23,269 nt of DNA from Patescibacteria group bacterium (GTDB lineage Bacteria > Patescibacteriota > Gracilibacteria > UM-FILTER-43-11). Below are positions 21,385-23,269 of the stretch, piece after piece; position 1 is the first letter of the stretch, and every line of letters starts with the position of its first letter. The notes beneath the pieces are model-generated. The model saw only the letters and a program-made list of their open reading frames with translations. It was not told where the DNA came from and ran no database searches. Where the stretch lies: NCBI GenBank assembly GCA_029260985.1, contig JAJDCE010000044.1, positions 1-23,269 of the forward strand. Direction: 5' to 3'. The translations under genes were made by a program, and so were the position numbers.

Positions 21385-23136
21385 TTATTTTTTATCTATT
21401 TCCCCGCCTTTATCAGTTTGAGCAGGTTCTGTTTTTGGTTTTTCTTTAGTTTTAGGGGCGCTGGTTGGTATTGTTTTGCCTTTACCCCAGCCAAAGAGTC
21501 TTTTGCCCCCTTTCCAACCAAGGTATAGGGTGAGGGCGGCTGGTATATATCCAGTGGCAACGCTTAAGCCTGCAAGGCCTACTTTGGCAGTGCCCCAAGG
21601 GTGAGATCTGATGGTGTTATATCCTTTTTTGGCAGACCAGGCTGTTGCCTTGCCCATTCCTTTGCCAATTGCAGGGGCTGCAATTTTGGTTCCGGCCCAG
21701 CCTTTAGCTCCCATAAATCTTGCAGCGCGGTATAGCCAGGAGTTTTTACTGAAATATTCTTTCAGCTCATCAGGCAAATCCGGGTTAACATTTTGTTTTG
21801 CCTCCTGAACTGAACGATTAAAACTTTCTACTTTTGCCATCAGATCTTTAAAATCACCTTCTTCATTTGCTGCGAGGCGTTTTTCGTAGGCTCGGCGAAG
21901 ACCGGAATTGAGCTTTACCACCTTTTCAATATTCCTTCTGCTTATTCCTGCTTGCCACTTTGATCGATCCATCGTTCCTTCCAGCGTTGCAATGGTTTTG
22001 GCTACAATTTTTTGCAAATTTTCCTCTCTATTTTCGGCGGGTAGTAGGGTGGCTAAGTGACTAACAATTTTTTCTAAGCCTTTTTTACCCTTTTCGGTAT
22101 CAGGATCAACGCCCTTTAGCTGTTTTAAAGTTTCTTGTGCTTTATCTTTTTTGTCTTCCGGAAAGTCGTTTAATATTTCGCTTTGGGCTACAAAATCAAC
22201 AAAGGTTCGAAGCCATATTTTTTTAACTGCGAATCCACTGGATTCAACATTGTCTTGGTTTGACAGCTTATGCTTGCTCATGTCCTGAGCGGCCAAATCC
22301 ATAGCCTGTCGATACATATCGCTTTCCATTTCTACCACTTCTGTTGGTTTTATTGCCTTCTTGTCTTTGGAGCCATGGATGGCTACATATTTTAGAAACT
22401 GGTAGTGAATATGAACCATTAATGTTTCCGGTCTTATTTTTCCTTTGGATTTATCTATATTTGCGGCGATTTGTTCAGTTGCTGCTATTTTATTCTCTAA
22501 ATCTCGTACTGATGTTTTTGCTGATTGCTTTTCCCCTCTTAATCTACTAATTTCCTCTTCAATTTCGCCTCTCTTTTCTAGCACAGCGCCTCCTTCACCT
22601 TTTTTTGGGATATTATAGCCGGCTAATATTTTTTCTTGTGCTGATATATCTTCATCTAAATCTTCAATTTGCTGTTTAGCTTGTTTCATTTCCGCCTGAA
22701 GACTGCGTAATTTAGTCTCTTTTCCGTCTTGTTTGATTTCGGCTTCAATCCCTGAAGCAATATCATCACTAACTCCTATCAATTTGTCTGTTTCATATAC
22801 TCTTTCGCTTAAAAACTGCTGAAGCTCAGATAGGAAATCATCTTTTACCTCATTTGAAAGCGCTTTTTTATTAGTGTCTCTATATTTATTCAGATTTTTT
22901 ATTACACTTGATGCAATGGCTTCCTTTAAACCACTGTTCGCTTGCTGAGGGACAAATTTGCTGACCATATCAACGGCTTTTTTTCTTCGTTTTTCATTTT
23001 CTTCGTCGAGTGTTGTGTCTACATTATCTCGAACCTCTTCTACCACTTTTTCCTCCGAGTTTGCTTGACGGTCAGCGGTTTCAAAGCCTGGTGGTTGCTG
23101 ATCGTCGTCGATGTTTTCTTGTGGATTTGGGTTCAT
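21385..23136 (-). CDS. Coiled-coil protein with glycine-rich membrane-associated C-terminus (583 aa)
   Basis: No family recognised. The first ~55 residues are polar and acidic and probably disordered. A helical region follows, with a strong coiled coil at about 140-230 (LRSLQAEMKQAKQQIEDLDE, then later ISRLRGEKQSAKTSVRDLEN). A second helical domain runs to about 465. Residues about 470-550 are Gly/Ala/Trp/Lys-rich (MGAKGWAGTKIAAPAIGKGM) and end in a hydrophobic stretch VGLAGLSVATGYIPAALTLYLGW that may enter the membrane. A basic tail follows (KTKEKPKTEPAQTDKGGEID). The charge pattern suggests a mainly cytoplasmic protein anchored at its C-terminus. The start ATG 23136 lies 5 nt after the upstream gene's stop, with no SD. 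It is part of the four-gene operon ending with the M15-like peptidase. Confidence 0.87.
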   Translation of the reverse strand: MNPNPQENIDDDQQPPGFETADRQANSEEKVVEEVRDNVDTTLDEENEKRRKKAVDMVSKFVPQQANSGLKEAIASSVIKNLNKYRDTNKKALSNEVKDDFLSELQQFLSERVYETDKLIGVSDDIASGIEAEIKQDGKETKLRSLQAEMKQAKQQIEDLDEDISAQEKILAGYNIPKKGEGGAVLEKRGEIEEEISRLRGEKQSAKTSVRDLENKIAATEQIAANIDKSKGKIRPETLMVHIHYQFLKYVAIHGSKDKKAIKPTEVVEMESDMYRQAMDLAAQDMSKHKLSNQDNVESSGFAVKKIWLRTFVDFVAQSEILNDFPEDKKDKAQETLKQLKGVDPDTEKGKKGLEKIVSHLATLLPAENREENLQKIVAKTIATLEGTMDRSKWQAGISRRNIEKVVKLNSGLRRAYEKRLAANEEGDFKDLMAKVESFNRSVQEAKQNVNPDLPDELKEYFSKNSWLYRAARFMGAKGWAGTKIAAPAIGKGMGKATAWSAKKGYNTIRSHPWGTAKVGLAGLSVATGYIPAALTLYLGWKGGKRLFGWGKGKTIPTSAPKTKEKPKTEPAQTDKGGEIDKK

Positions 23137-23141
23137 GGGAA

Positions 23142-23269
23142 TTAGGACATTAGGGGTTGAAGAATGGTTTCTAGTTTATTCAAGTGAGGTTCTAAATCGT
23201 CTTTTCCAAATTCATTCGGCAGTGCATTGTAGGTTTCGGGAAAATAGTTTTTAAGTGATTGTCTGAGGT
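23142..23269 (-). CDS. C-terminal end of an unknown gene (5' end outside window)
   Basis: An open frame enters from the right edge on the minus strand and ends at TAA (23142-23144). The 41 visible residues begin LRQSLKNYFPETYNALPNEF and end LETILQPLMS. They are helical and soluble and match no family I recognise. The stop is 5 nt before the 583-aa gene, so the gene belongs to the same operon. Too little is present to assign a function. Confidence 0.65.
   Translation of the reverse strand, partial: LRQSLKNYFPETYNALPNEFGKDDLEPHLNKLETILQPLMS

Noticed and set aside
6030..23269. Type IV secretion or type IV pilus locus
   Set aside because: No VirB4/VirD4/PilB-type ATPase, prepilin peptidase motif or known T4SS family is visible within the window; genes past 23269 were not seen.
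1..23269. tRNA, rRNA or recoded UGA genetic code
   Set aside because: No cloverleaf or rRNA sequence was recognised. The sigma factor and the 62-aa gene end naturally at TGA.

Overview
The window looks like chromosomal DNA from a Candidate Phyla Radiation (Patescibacteria) bacterium. A Peregrinibacteria-like lineage is my best guess, at moderate confidence and by inference. Clues are an ECF sigma factor paired with a FecR-DUF5667 membrane protein, a stray four-helix-bundle (S23-type) gene, very large proteins without recognisable families, and many starts without a Shine-Dalgarno (SD) site. TGA serves as a normal stop, so the recoded Gracilibacteria/Absconditabacteria code is not indicated.

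The left third (1-5955, + strand) carries ordinary genes. They are the 3' end of a GT4 glycosyltransferase, a small two-helix membrane protein, a GMP synthase of the long eukaryote-like form, an ECF sigma factor with its putative FecR/DUF5667 regulator, and a four-helix-bundle gene inside an AT-rich heptamer-repeat cassette. The gaps hold short hairpin-forming repeats. A symmetrical terminator (5978-6009) separates this block from the rest.

The right two thirds (6030-23269) is one long minus-strand cluster of about ten genes, nearly all unrecognised. In transcription order: the tail of an unknown gene; a 583-aa coiled-coil protein; a 104-aa helical protein; a 708-aa protein whose second half is a Tat-type, M15-like peptidase (these four 4-9 nt apart); a 1998-aa basic protein with a central membrane hairpin; a 268-aa polytopic membrane protein; a 725-aa soluble charged protein; a YbjQ-like protein; a 62-aa single-helix Cys-rich protein; a 320-aa Gly/Trp/Lys-rich protein; and a 426-aa exported protein with a C-terminal membrane domain. 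The mix of cytoplasmic scaffold-like proteins, membrane proteins, an exported protein and a possible wall hydrolase suggests an envelope-spanning or surface structure. No domain names such a system, so this is inference.

The clearest unusual signal is that the cluster contains two kinds of gene. The 426-, 268- and 62-aa genes are GC-rich at third codon positions, have near-consensus sigma-70 promoters about 85-205 nt upstream, hairpin-rich leaders and almost the same SD-spacer module before ATG. The other genes are AT-richer, lack an SD, and where a promoter is visible have a very short leader or none (725-, 320- and 1998-aa genes). The three membrane/exported components are therefore likely expressed by a different, probably stronger, mode, or have a different origin.
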